Source: Bacteroidota bacterium
GTDB taxonomy: Bacteria > Bacteroidota > Bacteroidia > Bacteroidales > F082
Length of the DNA stretch: 38,947 bases
Direction: 5' to 3'
NCBI GenBank assembly: GCA_003650365.1
Contig: QMPA01000007.1
Span: forward strand, 1-38,947
The position numbers were made by a program, and so were the translations under genes. This document shows, piece by piece, positions 25,003 through 34,400 of the stretch (the stretch's first letter is position 1; the number at the start of each line of letters is the position of its first letter). Under the pieces are notes generated by a model. That model was not told the origin of the DNA. It did not search any database and was given only the letters and a program-made list of their open reading frames with translations.

Positions 25003-26481
25003 TTATAAATACTCCTTTAAAACCCCCGTTCTTTCATTAAATTCCATTATTTCTTCATCCCATTCATCAAGCTTTGCGTAGCGTGACTTCCAATAATTCT
25101 CATCGTACCATTGTGCATTTAGTTCCTCAACAGTTTTACCTTGTTGTTCTATCCATGTGAAATATTTAAGGTTGTGCATACGTTTCTTCTCATAGTAATT
25201 CATCTCAATCATGTGGTCGATCTGGAGACCAAGTAAGTCGGCTTCATAACTTACTGCGGCATCCCTATTTGTAAACTCACCATGTAATTCATTTTCTTCT
25301 GCCAGGCGCGATTGGTACATTTCCATTGAATCGGTAGCCACCGAGAACACAAAATCGTTTTCATCCATTTCGTAATATTTAGCCAATTTGATAGAGCCCA
25401 TCAGGTTTGCAATGGATGAAATACCGAGAAGACCTAGTTTCTCAACCAGTTCAGGAGAAATCCCAAGTTCATTAATGAGGTATTCCTTTCCGGCAGGCTC
25501 ATTAAAAAGACGCATCAAACGGATGTTCGGATTGTCATCAATTCCGGCAACCATATCCATATTTCTGATATTGTGAATCCAGGGAACATGCTTGTCACCA
25601 ATACCTTCAATTCGGTGTTCTCCAAAACCATTTTCCAGGAGGGTTGGACACTGTAGGGCTTCTCCGGCACAGACCTTCATATTTGGATAAACTTCTCTTA
25701 GATAGTCAGTGCTTCCCAATGTTCCGGCAGAACCCTGAGTCAGAAAAACACCTGTGAATTTGTCATTTTCTTTTTTGAGGGAATTATAAACTTCTTCCAT
25801 TGCAGGGCCGGTTACTGCGTAATGCCACAATGGATTTCCAATTTCCTCGAATTGATTGAGATTAACAATTTCATCACCTCTTTCTGCCAGCAGTTCTTTT
25901 ACTTTATCATAAATTTCCTTCACATTGCTTTCTGTTCCGGGAGTTGCAAACACTTCTGCACCAACTTTATGCAACCAGTCGAAACGTTCCTTCGACATAC
26001 CTTCGGGCAATACCGCAATTGATTCACAACCCAGTAAATACGAATCGTAAGCACCTCCACGACAGTAGTTCCCGGTTGATGGCCACAATGCTTTTTGCCG
26101 TGTTGGGTCAAATTTTCCAGTAACCAGTTTTTCTACCAGAGGGCCAAAGGTAGCACCCACTTTATGTGCACCAGTGGGGAAATATTTACCAATGAGCAAA
26201 ACAATACGGGCTTTTACACCAGTCAGTTCGGGAGGAATCTCCAGGTAGTTTACACCCTGAAAGCCACCTCCAAAATCTATCGGTTCATTTTTCCAGTTGA
26301 TACGGAAAAGATTTAAGGAGTTTAAGTCCCACAGTCCTATATTTTTTAACTTATCCTGTATTTTTTGGGGAATCAATTCCGGATTGCGCATTTGTTTGTA
26401 AGTGGGCAATATGATGTGGCGCTCACGGCATCTGTTGATGGTGTTTTCTAAAACCTGTTCTTTCGTCATTATTTTATCCAT
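25003..26481 (-). CDS. PLP-dependent fold-type-II (TrpB-like) lyase
   Basis: Pyridoxal-phosphate enzyme of 492 residues, unlike the 414-residue PLP protein next to it. The PLP-binding motif is FPTGAHKVGATFG, with TGAHK as in tryptophan synthase beta chains. The phosphate loop region reads PSTGNYCRGGAYDS, and GSAGTLGSTDYLREVYP and FSVATDSMEMYQSR are further conserved-looking segments. The charged C-terminal tail has several Trp and Tyr residues. It starts directly after the ygfK stop codon with no gap, so the two are very likely cotranslated. Function is not assigned; by context it may remove ammonia from an amino-acid intermediate of purine catabolism. I do not recognise it as TrpB itself, because its N-terminal third differs. 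Confidence 0.83.
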   Translation of the reverse strand: MDKIMTKEQVLENTINRCRERHIILPTYKQMRNPELIPQKIQDKLKNIGLWDLNSLNLFRINWKNEPIDFGGGFQGVNYLEIPPELTGVKARIVLLIGKYFPTGAHKVGATFGPLVEKLVTGKFDPTRQKALWPSTGNYCRGGAYDSYLLGCESIAVLPEGMSKERFDWLHKVGAEVFATPGTESNVKEIYDKVKELLAERGDEIVNLNQFEEIGNPLWHYAVTGPAMEEVYNSLKKENDKFTGVFLTQGSAGTLGSTDYLREVYPNMKVCAGEALQCPTLLENGFGEHRIEGIGDKHVPWIHNIRNMDMVAGIDDNPNIRLMRLFNEPAGKEYLINELGISPELVEKLGLLGISSIANLMGSIKLAKYYEMDENDFVFSVATDSMEMYQSRLAEENELHGEFTNRDAAVSYEADLLGLQIDHMIEMNYYEKKRMHNLKYFTWIEQQGKTVEELNAQWYDENYWKSRYAKLDEWDEEIMEFNERTGVLKEYL

Positions 26482-29400
26482 TTATTTATTTGCATAAAAA
26501 TTGAGTGCTCCCTGAAGAATAATATTCATTTCGGCAGCTATCGTTAAATCCTGTTCAAATTTAGTTTTTTCTTTTACTTCTATATCAATCACGCGCAAAG
26601 TTGCAGGCTCAAGTTTCACCTTGAATTGTTCGCCTTCAAAAATGGCAAAATCAGATCCAATTGTGAAACGGTATTTTTGTTTTTTTTGATAAGAAAGTAA
26701 TGCTGAAAATCCATTTTCAAATTCCAAAAAATAACCATCTCTTTCCTTTTCAAATATTACTTTGTCGAGGTACAAATGTGGTTTTTCGAGATAGGGTGCT
26801 CCAGCAGTTGGACAGAAAGTATCGCAATTACCACATTGGTTGCACCAATCGGCGATGTGAATTATCTGTTGCTTTTGTTTGATTTCAAATGTATTTCCCT
26901 CCGTGATTTTTACCTGATTTCCTGCAACAATCACTTTTTGAATATTGTAACTTTCAGGCTCAATTTCATAAGAATGAAAGGCAAGGTTCGGACAGACTGT
27001 TGTGCAAATATTACATACTTCATCGCACAAAAGACAGCGGGAGGCTTCACGCATCGCTTCTTCCTCCGTGAGAGTTGTGCTTACCAGTTTGAAGTTTTTC
27101 CTATCATCCAAAGCAGTTTCCACAGTAGTTTGCGGTTTAATCCTTTTGGATTTTCTTATCATCAGACTTCTAACGTCCTGATGTTCCCTGTCACTTTCTA
27201 GCTGCGTATTAAAATCAATTCCTGCTTCATCAATAATTTCCTGCGCCGCCTTACGTCCATCACCGACGGCATTGATTGCTGTTGATGCTCCGCGCATGGC
27301 ATCGCCCCCGATAAACACATTGGGCAATTTGGTTTTGTAGCTGTTTTTGTTGGTGAGCAGTTCGGTGCTTTCAGCGAAATCGATGTCAATTTCCTGTCCA
27401 ATAGCCGGAATCAATGTGTCCATTTGAATTTCAAATTCCGACGCTGGAATTTCTACAGGTCTTTCCCTTCCTGAACTGTCCTTTTCACCCAATTTCATCC
27501 TGCTGCAAATAAGCGAACTTACGTGACCATTTATTACATTTACCTTTAATGGTGATGCCAATTCAACGATTTCGATGCCTTCTTCTAAAACGGCTTTTAT
27601 CTCGCCTAAATCGGCTGGCATTTGCTTGATAGTCCGTCTGTAAACAACGGTGACTTTTCCATTATTACCCACCAATCGATAAGCAGTTCGTGCTGCATCC
27701 ATGGCTGTGTTTCCGCCACCAATGATGACAACACTATTGCCCATTCCACTGCCGATGGATTTCTTCACATCAAATAAAAAGTCCAGTGGGTCGAGTACTC
27801 CTTTTGCATCGATACCTGGCAGTTCAGGTTTTATCGACTTTCTGGCTCCTGTTCCGATGTAAATAAAATCAGATTTGCGCTGTAAATTCTGAAATGACTG
27901 TTTGTCAATTTCCTGATTGTAATGAATTTCGACACCCAATTTTAGAATGGAATGAATGTCAATTTCTATGGCTTCATCGGTCAATCTGAAAGAGGGGATT
28001 GCACCAGAGACCATCCCGCCGGCCTTACTTTTTGTTTCATAAACATCAACTTTAAACCCGGCTTTGGCCAGAAAATAAGCGCAGGACAAACCGGAAGGCC
28101 CCGCTCCAATTACTGAGACGGAGAGTAGTTTTTGAGTTGTTGCTTTTTCTTTGTGAGACGATTCGTTTATATAATTCTCAGCAACAAACCTTTTGATTTC
28201 CCTTATCAATAAAGGGCTGTCATAATTTATGCGTGTACATTTTGTTTGGCAAAGATGGTCGCAAACCATACCTGTGGTATGTGGAAACGGATTCGTCTGT
28301 AGAATTATTTCTGCTGCTTTTTTAAAGTCTCCCCGGGATGTATAATACAAATAATCGGGTATGCCCTGATTGGTCGGACAGGTATCGACACAAGGTGCGT
28401 GAATACAATCAAAGTACTTTAACTCTCTGTCGGTTTTTATACTTGGGTCCTTAAATCCTGTTTTTTTGTAAGCTGCTGATTTTTCAACTTCTTCGGCATA
28501 AGCATTCAGGTTTTTCAGTGCGATATTTTGGTCTTCGGCATTCGTAGTGGAAAGGTTTTCAATGTATTGATTGAGCCTTCCGTAACCGCCGGGTTTTAAC
28601 AAATCGGTACAAATGGTTACAGGGCTCAGTCCACAGTTTACGATATCGGCAACATTGAAAGCATCGGCACCACCTGAAAAAGAAATATCGAGATTGCCAT
28701 TAAACTGATTTTGCAATTTAGAAGCCAGATTTATCGAAATAGGATGCAATGCCTTGCCACTCATGTACATCATTTCTTCGCTTGCGCCGAAAACTTCTTT
28801 GTGATTGAGACTTTCAAGTGTGTTTGTTAGTTTGATACTGAATCGCACTTGATTTTCATCTGCCTTCTTTTGCAGGTTTTTGATAATTATTAATGCATCT
28901 TCATACTTCAAGTCATGTTCAAAAGCAATATTAGGAACCTTGGTTTCAAAGTGAGAGTTGCGGAGAATTTCATGCAATTTTTCCTTTCCCAATAAAGTAG
29001 GGTTTAGCTTAATTGCCGTGTGTAACTTTTTATTCTCGATTAAATATTCACCAATGGTTTCAATTTCATCGGCAGGGCAGCCGTGCATGGTAGAAAGTGT
29101 AATATTATTGGAGATACAGGGGTTTATCTTTAGGTTTACAATATTGGGGTAAATGGATTTTACACTTTCAATTTTCTCTTCCAATTCCTTGGAGGCATCT
29201 CTCATCTTGTCAAAAAACCACTGTACATTATCTTTCAGAATCCCTTGGAAATCGTAGCCAACGCTCATATTGAAAATGACGCCTGGTTCATCAGTTTTGT
29301 TATGATTTAATTTATCACGCAAAATGTGAATGATAATCCATGCGTTCAGGTATTGTTCAAACGACTGCTCAATTTTTAGCTCCTGTGACCATTCACGGTT

Positions 29401-29721
29401 GTAACCCTCGTCCTGCATATCGATGCAAGGTTTCGACACTTCCAATTCATCAAGGGTTTGTATGGTTTTCAATTCGATGAAACGGGCTCCGCATAGCCAG
29501 GAAACAACAATATTTTGGGTAAGTTGCGTTTGCGGGCCGGCTGCGACGCCGATGGGTGTCTCCAGCAATCTGCCAAATCTCCGGCTTCGAAGTGACTGGT
29601 TTTGAACAGGATTGAAAAACAATTCTTCATTGAATCCAAAGATACTTCTCTTCTTATCGTACTGATTGAGTATTATTTTTAATAATTCGTTTAATGGTAG
29701 TATCGAAAAGCTGTCTGTCAT
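26482..29721 (-). CDS. ygfK: YgfK-type FeS/flavin oxidoreductase (putative selenate reductase subunit family)
   Basis: Large cytoplasmic oxidoreductase of 1079 residues. Residues about 1-430 form a dihydroorotate/dihydropyrimidine dehydrogenase-like barrel (TPIGVAAGPQTQLTQNI, FIELKTIQT, STMHGCPADEIETIGEYL). Next comes a GltD-like FeS segment (CIHAPCVDTCPTNQG near 437), an FAD site (VIGAGPSGLSCAYFLAKAGF near 537), an NAD(P)H site (VIIGGGNTAMDAARTA near 664), GGDAMRGASTAINAVGDGRK near 805, and two ferredoxin-like clusters at the C terminus (CLLCDEVCNICTTVCPN; CNQCGNCDTFCP). This matches YgfK of the E. coli purine cluster. It is likely to move electrons between XdhD-type enzymes and NAD(P)H, or to reduce a pyrimidine-like ring; neither is proven. 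It is the first gene of the minus-strand operon. Confidence 0.93.
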   Translation of the reverse strand: MTDSFSILPLNELLKIILNQYDKKRSIFGFNEELFFNPVQNQSLRSRRFGRLLETPIGVAAGPQTQLTQNIVVSWLCGARFIELKTIQTLDELEVSKPCIDMQDEGYNREWSQELKIEQSFEQYLNAWIIIHILRDKLNHNKTDEPGVIFNMSVGYDFQGILKDNVQWFFDKMRDASKELEEKIESVKSIYPNIVNLKINPCISNNITLSTMHGCPADEIETIGEYLIENKKLHTAIKLNPTLLGKEKLHEILRNSHFETKVPNIAFEHDLKYEDALIIIKNLQKKADENQVRFSIKLTNTLESLNHKEVFGASEEMMYMSGKALHPISINLASKLQNQFNGNLDISFSGGADAFNVADIVNCGLSPVTICTDLLKPGGYGRLNQYIENLSTTNAEDQNIALKNLNAYAEEVEKSAAYKKTGFKDPSIKTDRELKYFDCIHAPCVDTCPTNQGIPDYLYYTSRGDFKKAAEIILQTNPFPHTTGMVCDHLCQTKCTRINYDSPLLIREIKRFVAENYINESSHKEKATTQKLLSVSVIGAGPSGLSCAYFLAKAGFKVDVYETKSKAGGMVSGAIPSFRLTDEAIEIDIHSILKLGVEIHYNQEIDKQSFQNLQRKSDFIYIGTGARKSIKPELPGIDAKGVLDPLDFLFDVKKSIGSGMGNSVVIIGGGNTAMDAARTAYRLVGNNGKVTVVYRRTIKQMPADLGEIKAVLEEGIEIVELASPLKVNVINGHVSSLICSRMKLGEKDSSGRERPVEIPASEFEIQMDTLIPAIGQEIDIDFAESTELLTNKNSYKTKLPNVFIGGDAMRGASTAINAVGDGRKAAQEIIDEAGIDFNTQLESDREHQDVRSLMIRKSKRIKPQTTVETALDDRKNFKLVSTTLTEEEAMREASRCLLCDEVCNICTTVCPNLAFHSYEIEPESYNIQKVIVAGNQVKITEGNTFEIKQKQQIIHIADWCNQCGNCDTFCPTAGAPYLEKPHLYLDKVIFEKERDGYFLEFENGFSALLSYQKKQKYRFTIGSDFAIFEGEQFKVKLEPATLRVIDIEVKEKTKFEQDLTIAAEMNIILQGALNFYANK

Positions 29722-29744
29722 TATCTTCTAATTGAAAAGCGTAA

Positions 29745-29752
29745 CAAATCTA
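29745..29752 (-). promoter_or_regulatory. Probable -7 element of the ygfK operon promoter
   Basis: The minus strand reads TAGATTTG, an exact TAnnTTTG match 23 bp upstream of the ygfK ATG, in the 102-bp divergent region shared with the mocA-like gene. A TTG at -33 is not evident, which could reflect a need for an activator. Confidence 0.5.
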
Positions 29753-29823
29753 AGGAAAAGAACGGCTTAATAATTATCACGTCTGCAAAGTTTATCGAGC
29801 TCAATGATTTTGAATATTTTCGC

Positions 29824-30444
29824 ATGACGAATTCACTAGTAATGATAAAAAAAGATTGTTCAGCACTTATTCTTGTAGCGGGAAATTCATCCCGGATGGG
29901 AAGCCCGAAATTTTTATTAAAAATGCCTGATGGGGCATCTTTTCTGGAAAGTTTGGCGCATCAATATGCAGGCTTTGGCTGTACCGAAATAGTTGTTGTC
30001 CTGAGCAAAGAGGGACTTCAACTTATAAAAGACAAGCCACAACACCTTCCTTCACAAATACAAATTGTAATCAATACACATATCGAGTTTGGACGATTCT
30101 ATTCAATAAAAAAAGGACTAAAACAGCTGAGTACCGAATCCGTTTTTATTCATAATATTGACAATCCATACGCAAATAAAAATGTATTGGAACAAATTTA
30201 CAAGGCCAAATTAGAAGGCGAAGTCATTAAACCGATACTAAACGGAAAGGGTGGACATCCTGTTTTAATATCAAAAAGAGTGTGTGAATTAATATTAAAT
30301 GAAAATAACAACGACCAAAACTTTAAAGTATTCCTGAATAATTTTAGCACGAAAAAAGTAGAAGTTAAAGATGAAACGGTTTTACTGAACATAAACACCT
30401 ATGACGAATATTTGGAATTTTATAGCAGAGAAATTAAAAGATAA
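29824..30444 (+). CDS. MocA/MobA-like nucleotidyltransferase (molybdenum cofactor cytidylyltransferase family)
   Basis: NTP transferase-like protein, 206 residues, of the MobA/MocA/YgfJ group that attaches CMP (or GMP) to molybdopterin. The nucleotide-binding start is ALILVAGNSSRMGSPKFLL (signature GxSSRMGxxK). IHNIDNPYAN provides the metal-binding Asp and GGHPVLISKRV is the conserved GHP segment. It overlaps the downstream xdhC start by 44 bp, so the two are cotranslated, and it is divergent from ygfK. Bacterial xanthine dehydrogenases use the cytosine dinucleotide form of the cofactor, which makes MocA-type activity the most likely. The ATG at 29824 is used; an internal ATG (MIKKDCSALIL, 29842) fits relatives equally well. 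Confidence 0.87.
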   Translation: MTNSLVMIKKDCSALILVAGNSSRMGSPKFLLKMPDGASFLESLAHQYAGFGCTEIVVVLSKEGLQLIKDKPQHLPSQIQIVINTHIEFGRFYSIKKGLKQLSTESVFIHNIDNPYANKNVLEQIYKAKLEGEVIKPILNGKGGHPVLISKRVCELILNENNNDQNFKVFLNNFSTKKVEVKDETVLLNINTYDEYLEFYSREIKR

Positions 30445-31351
30445 TCACACGCTTTACCTGATGGTAAACATTGAAAGCTACGGAAGTAGCCCCGGAAAAA
30501 AAGGCTTCAAAATGGCTGTTTCATCAGATGGCTCAATCAATGGTTCTATTGGTGGCGGGGTAATGGAACGCAACCTGGCTGAAAAGTCCCGGCAACTTCT
30601 AAAAACAAAAAAACGTACTACATTCCTGCTTGAGCAGGACCACCATCCCAAAGCCGGAAAAGAAGGTTCGGGAATGATTTGTTCAGGAAAACAAAGTGTT
30701 GCATTCTTCCAACTGGATGTAAAACACCTTGCTACGATTCAGGAAATTATCACTTCCATCGAACAAAATATACCCGGTGTGCTACGGATTTCAAGCGACC
30801 ATTTACTATTTGACAAAGGAACAATACTGACTACGGAAAACAACCAAATCCAAACAGGGGAACAATGGAAATTCACCGAACAATTGGGACTTCCAGACCA
30901 CCTCTACATTTTCGGTGCCGGGCATGTAGGACTGGCACTAAGTCAGATATTCAGTATACTGGATTTTCAAGTAACTATTTTCGATAACAGGCAAGGACTG
31001 AATACTTTTGAAGAAAATATTTTTGCTGACCACAAAAAGATAATCGACTATCAGAAAATTGAAAAGCTTATCCCTGAAGGGGAAAACATTTATGTGGTGG
31101 TGATGAGCTTTACACATAAAAATGACGAACTAATTATTCGTCAACTATTGCCAAAAAAACTAAAATACCTGGGGATGATGGGAAGTACAATGAAGGTAAA
31201 AACCATTTTCGACACTTTACAAAAAGAAGGATTCCATCAAAGTCAACTCGATAAAATAGACGCCCCCATTGGCCTTGAAATTGGTAGTGAAACCCCTTCA
31301 GAGATTGCCATTAGCATTGCTGCGAAGATTATTTCTGTACGGCGGGATTAA
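30401..31351 (+). CDS. xdhC: XdhC/CoxI-family molybdenum cofactor insertion protein
   Basis: Accessory protein that binds the molybdenum cofactor, promotes its sulfuration and delivers it to xanthine dehydrogenase-type enzymes. The N-terminal XdhC/CoxI domain has GSSPGKKGFKMAVSSDG, GSIGGGVME and SGMICSGKQSVAF. The C-terminal Rossmann-like domain has LYIFGAGHVGLALSQIF and IFDNR, then KYLGMMGSTMKVKTIF and IDAPIGLEIGSETPSEIAIS, all standard for the family. The 316 residues are normal. It overlaps the mocA-like gene by 44 bp. One XdhC-type protein may serve both XdhAB and XdhD, or only one of them. Confidence 0.93.
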   Translation: MTNIWNFIAEKLKDNHTLYLMVNIESYGSSPGKKGFKMAVSSDGSINGSIGGGVMERNLAEKSRQLLKTKKRTTFLLEQDHHPKAGKEGSGMICSGKQSVAFFQLDVKHLATIQEIITSIEQNIPGVLRISSDHLLFDKGTILTTENNQIQTGEQWKFTEQLGLPDHLYIFGAGHVGLALSQIFSILDFQVTIFDNRQGLNTFEENIFADHKKIIDYQKIEKLIPEGENIYVVVMSFTHKNDELIIRQLLPKKLKYLGMMGSTMKVKTIFDTLQKEGFHQSQLDKIDAPIGLEIGSETPSEIAISIAAKIISVRRD

Positions 31352-31429
31352 TCGCTTTATCATCCCCACGCAACTATTTCACTACTTTTACCGTCCTTAT
31401 TATTACCGACAATCTTAACAGAAATCAAA

Positions 31430-34400
31430 ATGTATCGCAACCACATCTTTTTTTTCATTCCTTTATTTTTATTCCTATTTGCTTCCCCCACATTTGGACA
31501 GGGACAACGGCAAGCGTTTCAAGAAATAACTTTAAGCAAGGAAGATTCAATTATCGCATCATCCATTCCCGAATTAAAACTTCCTGAACATTATAAAGAT
31601 GGCAGCAGAACCGAGCTCCCCAGCGAGCTAAACAATGCCGAGCTACCATATTTTCGATCCATTTTTAGTCAGCAAGCCGCAAGTTGCGGACAAGCATCGG
31701 GCATTGGCTACAATTTTACTTATGAAATCAATTGTGCAAGGAATCTGTCAGCAAGCGATTCCAATAATCAATACCCCACACAGTTTGCTTACAATTTTAT
31801 GAATGGCGGAAGTGGCTGGCGTGGCGTTAGTTATTTCCATAGTTTCGATCTATTAAAAGCCTGTGGAACACCAAGCGTTGCTACTTATGGTGGAATGGGC
31901 GAAGGTGGTGATCAACGCTGGATGTCGGGTTACGATAACTACTACAGTGCCATGCAAAACAGGGTTGAAGAAGTGTTTTATATTGATGTGCGAAACCCGG
32001 AAGGTTTGATGACTTTGAAGCATTGGCTGAACGATCATTTGAATGATTCTGAATTTGGTGGTGTTGCCAGTTTTTATGCCAGCAGTCCTTATGCTTTGAG
32101 AGCCATACCACCCGAAAGTCCTGAAGCTGGAAAAGCTATTATGATCCGTTGGAATTGGCCCGCTTCCCATGCCATGACAATAGTGGGCTATAATGACTCA
32201 ATCAGGTTTGACTGGAATCAGGATGGGCAGTTCACAAATAACATTGACATTAATGATGATGGGCTTGTGAACATGAAAGATTGGGAATATGGTGCTTTGC
32301 TTTTTGCCAATAGCCATGGGGAAAATTTTGCCGATTCTGGCTATTGTTATATGATGTACAGAACACTGGCCGACGAATATGGGAGTGGTGGCATTTGGAA
32401 CAGTGCAGTGCATGTACTTACTGTTAAAGAGACCTATACGCCCAAACTTACTATACGCGTAAAACTCAACTACAATTCGCGCGAAAAAATTAAAATCCTT
32501 GCCGGGGTTTCTACTGATACCGCTTCATTTTCGCCCACTTTCTCAATGGACTTTCCTTTGCTTAATTATCAGGGAGGCAACTTCCCGATGCAGGGTCCGG
32601 CCAGCGATACCCTAGCGGGAGTGATGGAAATAATGGAAATAGAACTGGATGTTACCCCCCTGCTTGGATATACTGAGCCAAATCAAGCAGCAAGATTCTT
32701 CTTTCAATTGGCCGAAAATGACCCTGATAATCGAGGATTTGGTGAAATACTGTACTTCAGTTTAATTGATCGTACGGATAATGCAATTGAAATCATTCAC
32801 CCCGAAACACCCATGAACATTACCAACAATGGCATTACTTCCCTTTCCCTTGTAAAAAGTGTTTCCTTCGAAAAAACCAGAATAACAACAGAGGAACTTC
32901 CTGCTTATACAGGTGAAGGAAATTACACCCTAACATTGGAGGCTTCCGGCGGACAAAAACCCTATCAATGGGATTTACTGGAGCCCTACTCCATGAATAC
33001 CATCCAGAAAGATTTTCCAGAGGATGAAGGTACATTAATCAATTTTAATAACCAGGATGTCGGACATGTTGATTTCGATCTGGCTTTTCCTTTTCCATAT
33101 TATGGAGATACCATGCATCAAGTGTCAGTCGCCCTTGATGGTTTGCTTTCCTTTGAAAATGATGAGTTTGCCTATCCATATTATTATGGCGAAACCACCA
33201 TGCTCACCGACAGGAAAGTCATTGCCCCTTTTATGGCCAACCTTTGGATTGATTACAACAAAGACAATGGTGTTTGGGTTGAAAATACAGCTGAATATTT
33301 CGGGGTTCGGTGGTATGCCACCTATAACCATTATAGCGCCCTGATTGCCGGAGAGTTCAATTTTGCACTCCGCTTATTCCCTGATGGCCGTATCGAAACT
33401 TATTATGGCGATTTTGAAATACCTGCTTATGTAATGTGGGTTTCGGGTATTTCGAAAGGCGATAAATCAAATTATACCCAAAACCATTTTAGTCAGCATT
33501 TGCAAAACCCGGGAGGAAAAACTTTTGAATACCTTCCTGCCCAATTGCCTCAGCATATTGAACTCACGAAGGATGGTGAACTTAGTATCTCAGGAGCTGA
33601 TGCAGACCAGATTTCCCATCTGACAAGCAGGGTAAAAGATTACAATGGAATAGTTGATACAAAAACCTTCCAATTATCTTCAGGTCTGATATTTCATTCT
33701 GAAATCAGTTCAGGAACAGATGATAGAATTGATGCTTTCGATACCGCAAGTTTTAAATATTTTGTGAAGAATATTTCTAATGAAATAATTGAAAATATTG
33801 AACTTCAGGCTTTGATAGAAAACGAAAAAATTACTTTACTCAAAAACGGGGCTCAATTTGGGACACTTTCTCCGGGAGAAACGAAAGCCATTGACAGTGC
33901 TGTTGTTTTTGATGTAGCAGGAAGCATCCCTGATCAATATGGTTTTACAGTCTCAAACCATTTAACCAGCGATGAAAAAATATGGCAATCAGCTATTTTC
34001 TATTCGGCAGGAAGTATGCAACTAAACATTATTGACATATTGGTAGAAGATGGAAATAATAATTTTCTAGAACCCGGTGAAACAGTTGATCTGAATATTG
34101 AGGTTCAAAACCTTGGTCATGCAGCAGGGAGAGATCTTGATTTCAAATTTATTTCAAATAGCGATTATTTGATTGTCAATAGTGCTTCCCAACAAATTGA
34201 TTACATAGCTGTTGGGGCTAAAGCTGTTCTGCAATTTAATGTAACAAGCCGTAGCTGGACGCCCTCTGGCTACACTATTCCAAGCGTAGTTGAGCTAAGT
34301 TCACAGGGTGAAACTTTTCAACCCATGTCGGTGCCAATTACAATAGGAAGCATTCCGGTGCTACTCCTTGAGCTCGAAGACCGATCAAATTCTGTTGGGG

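Noticed and set aside
26776-27201. 141-residue plus-strand ORF
   Set aside because: Antisense to the ferredoxin-like C terminus of ygfK, Cys-rich only by reverse reading; no start signal or homology pattern.
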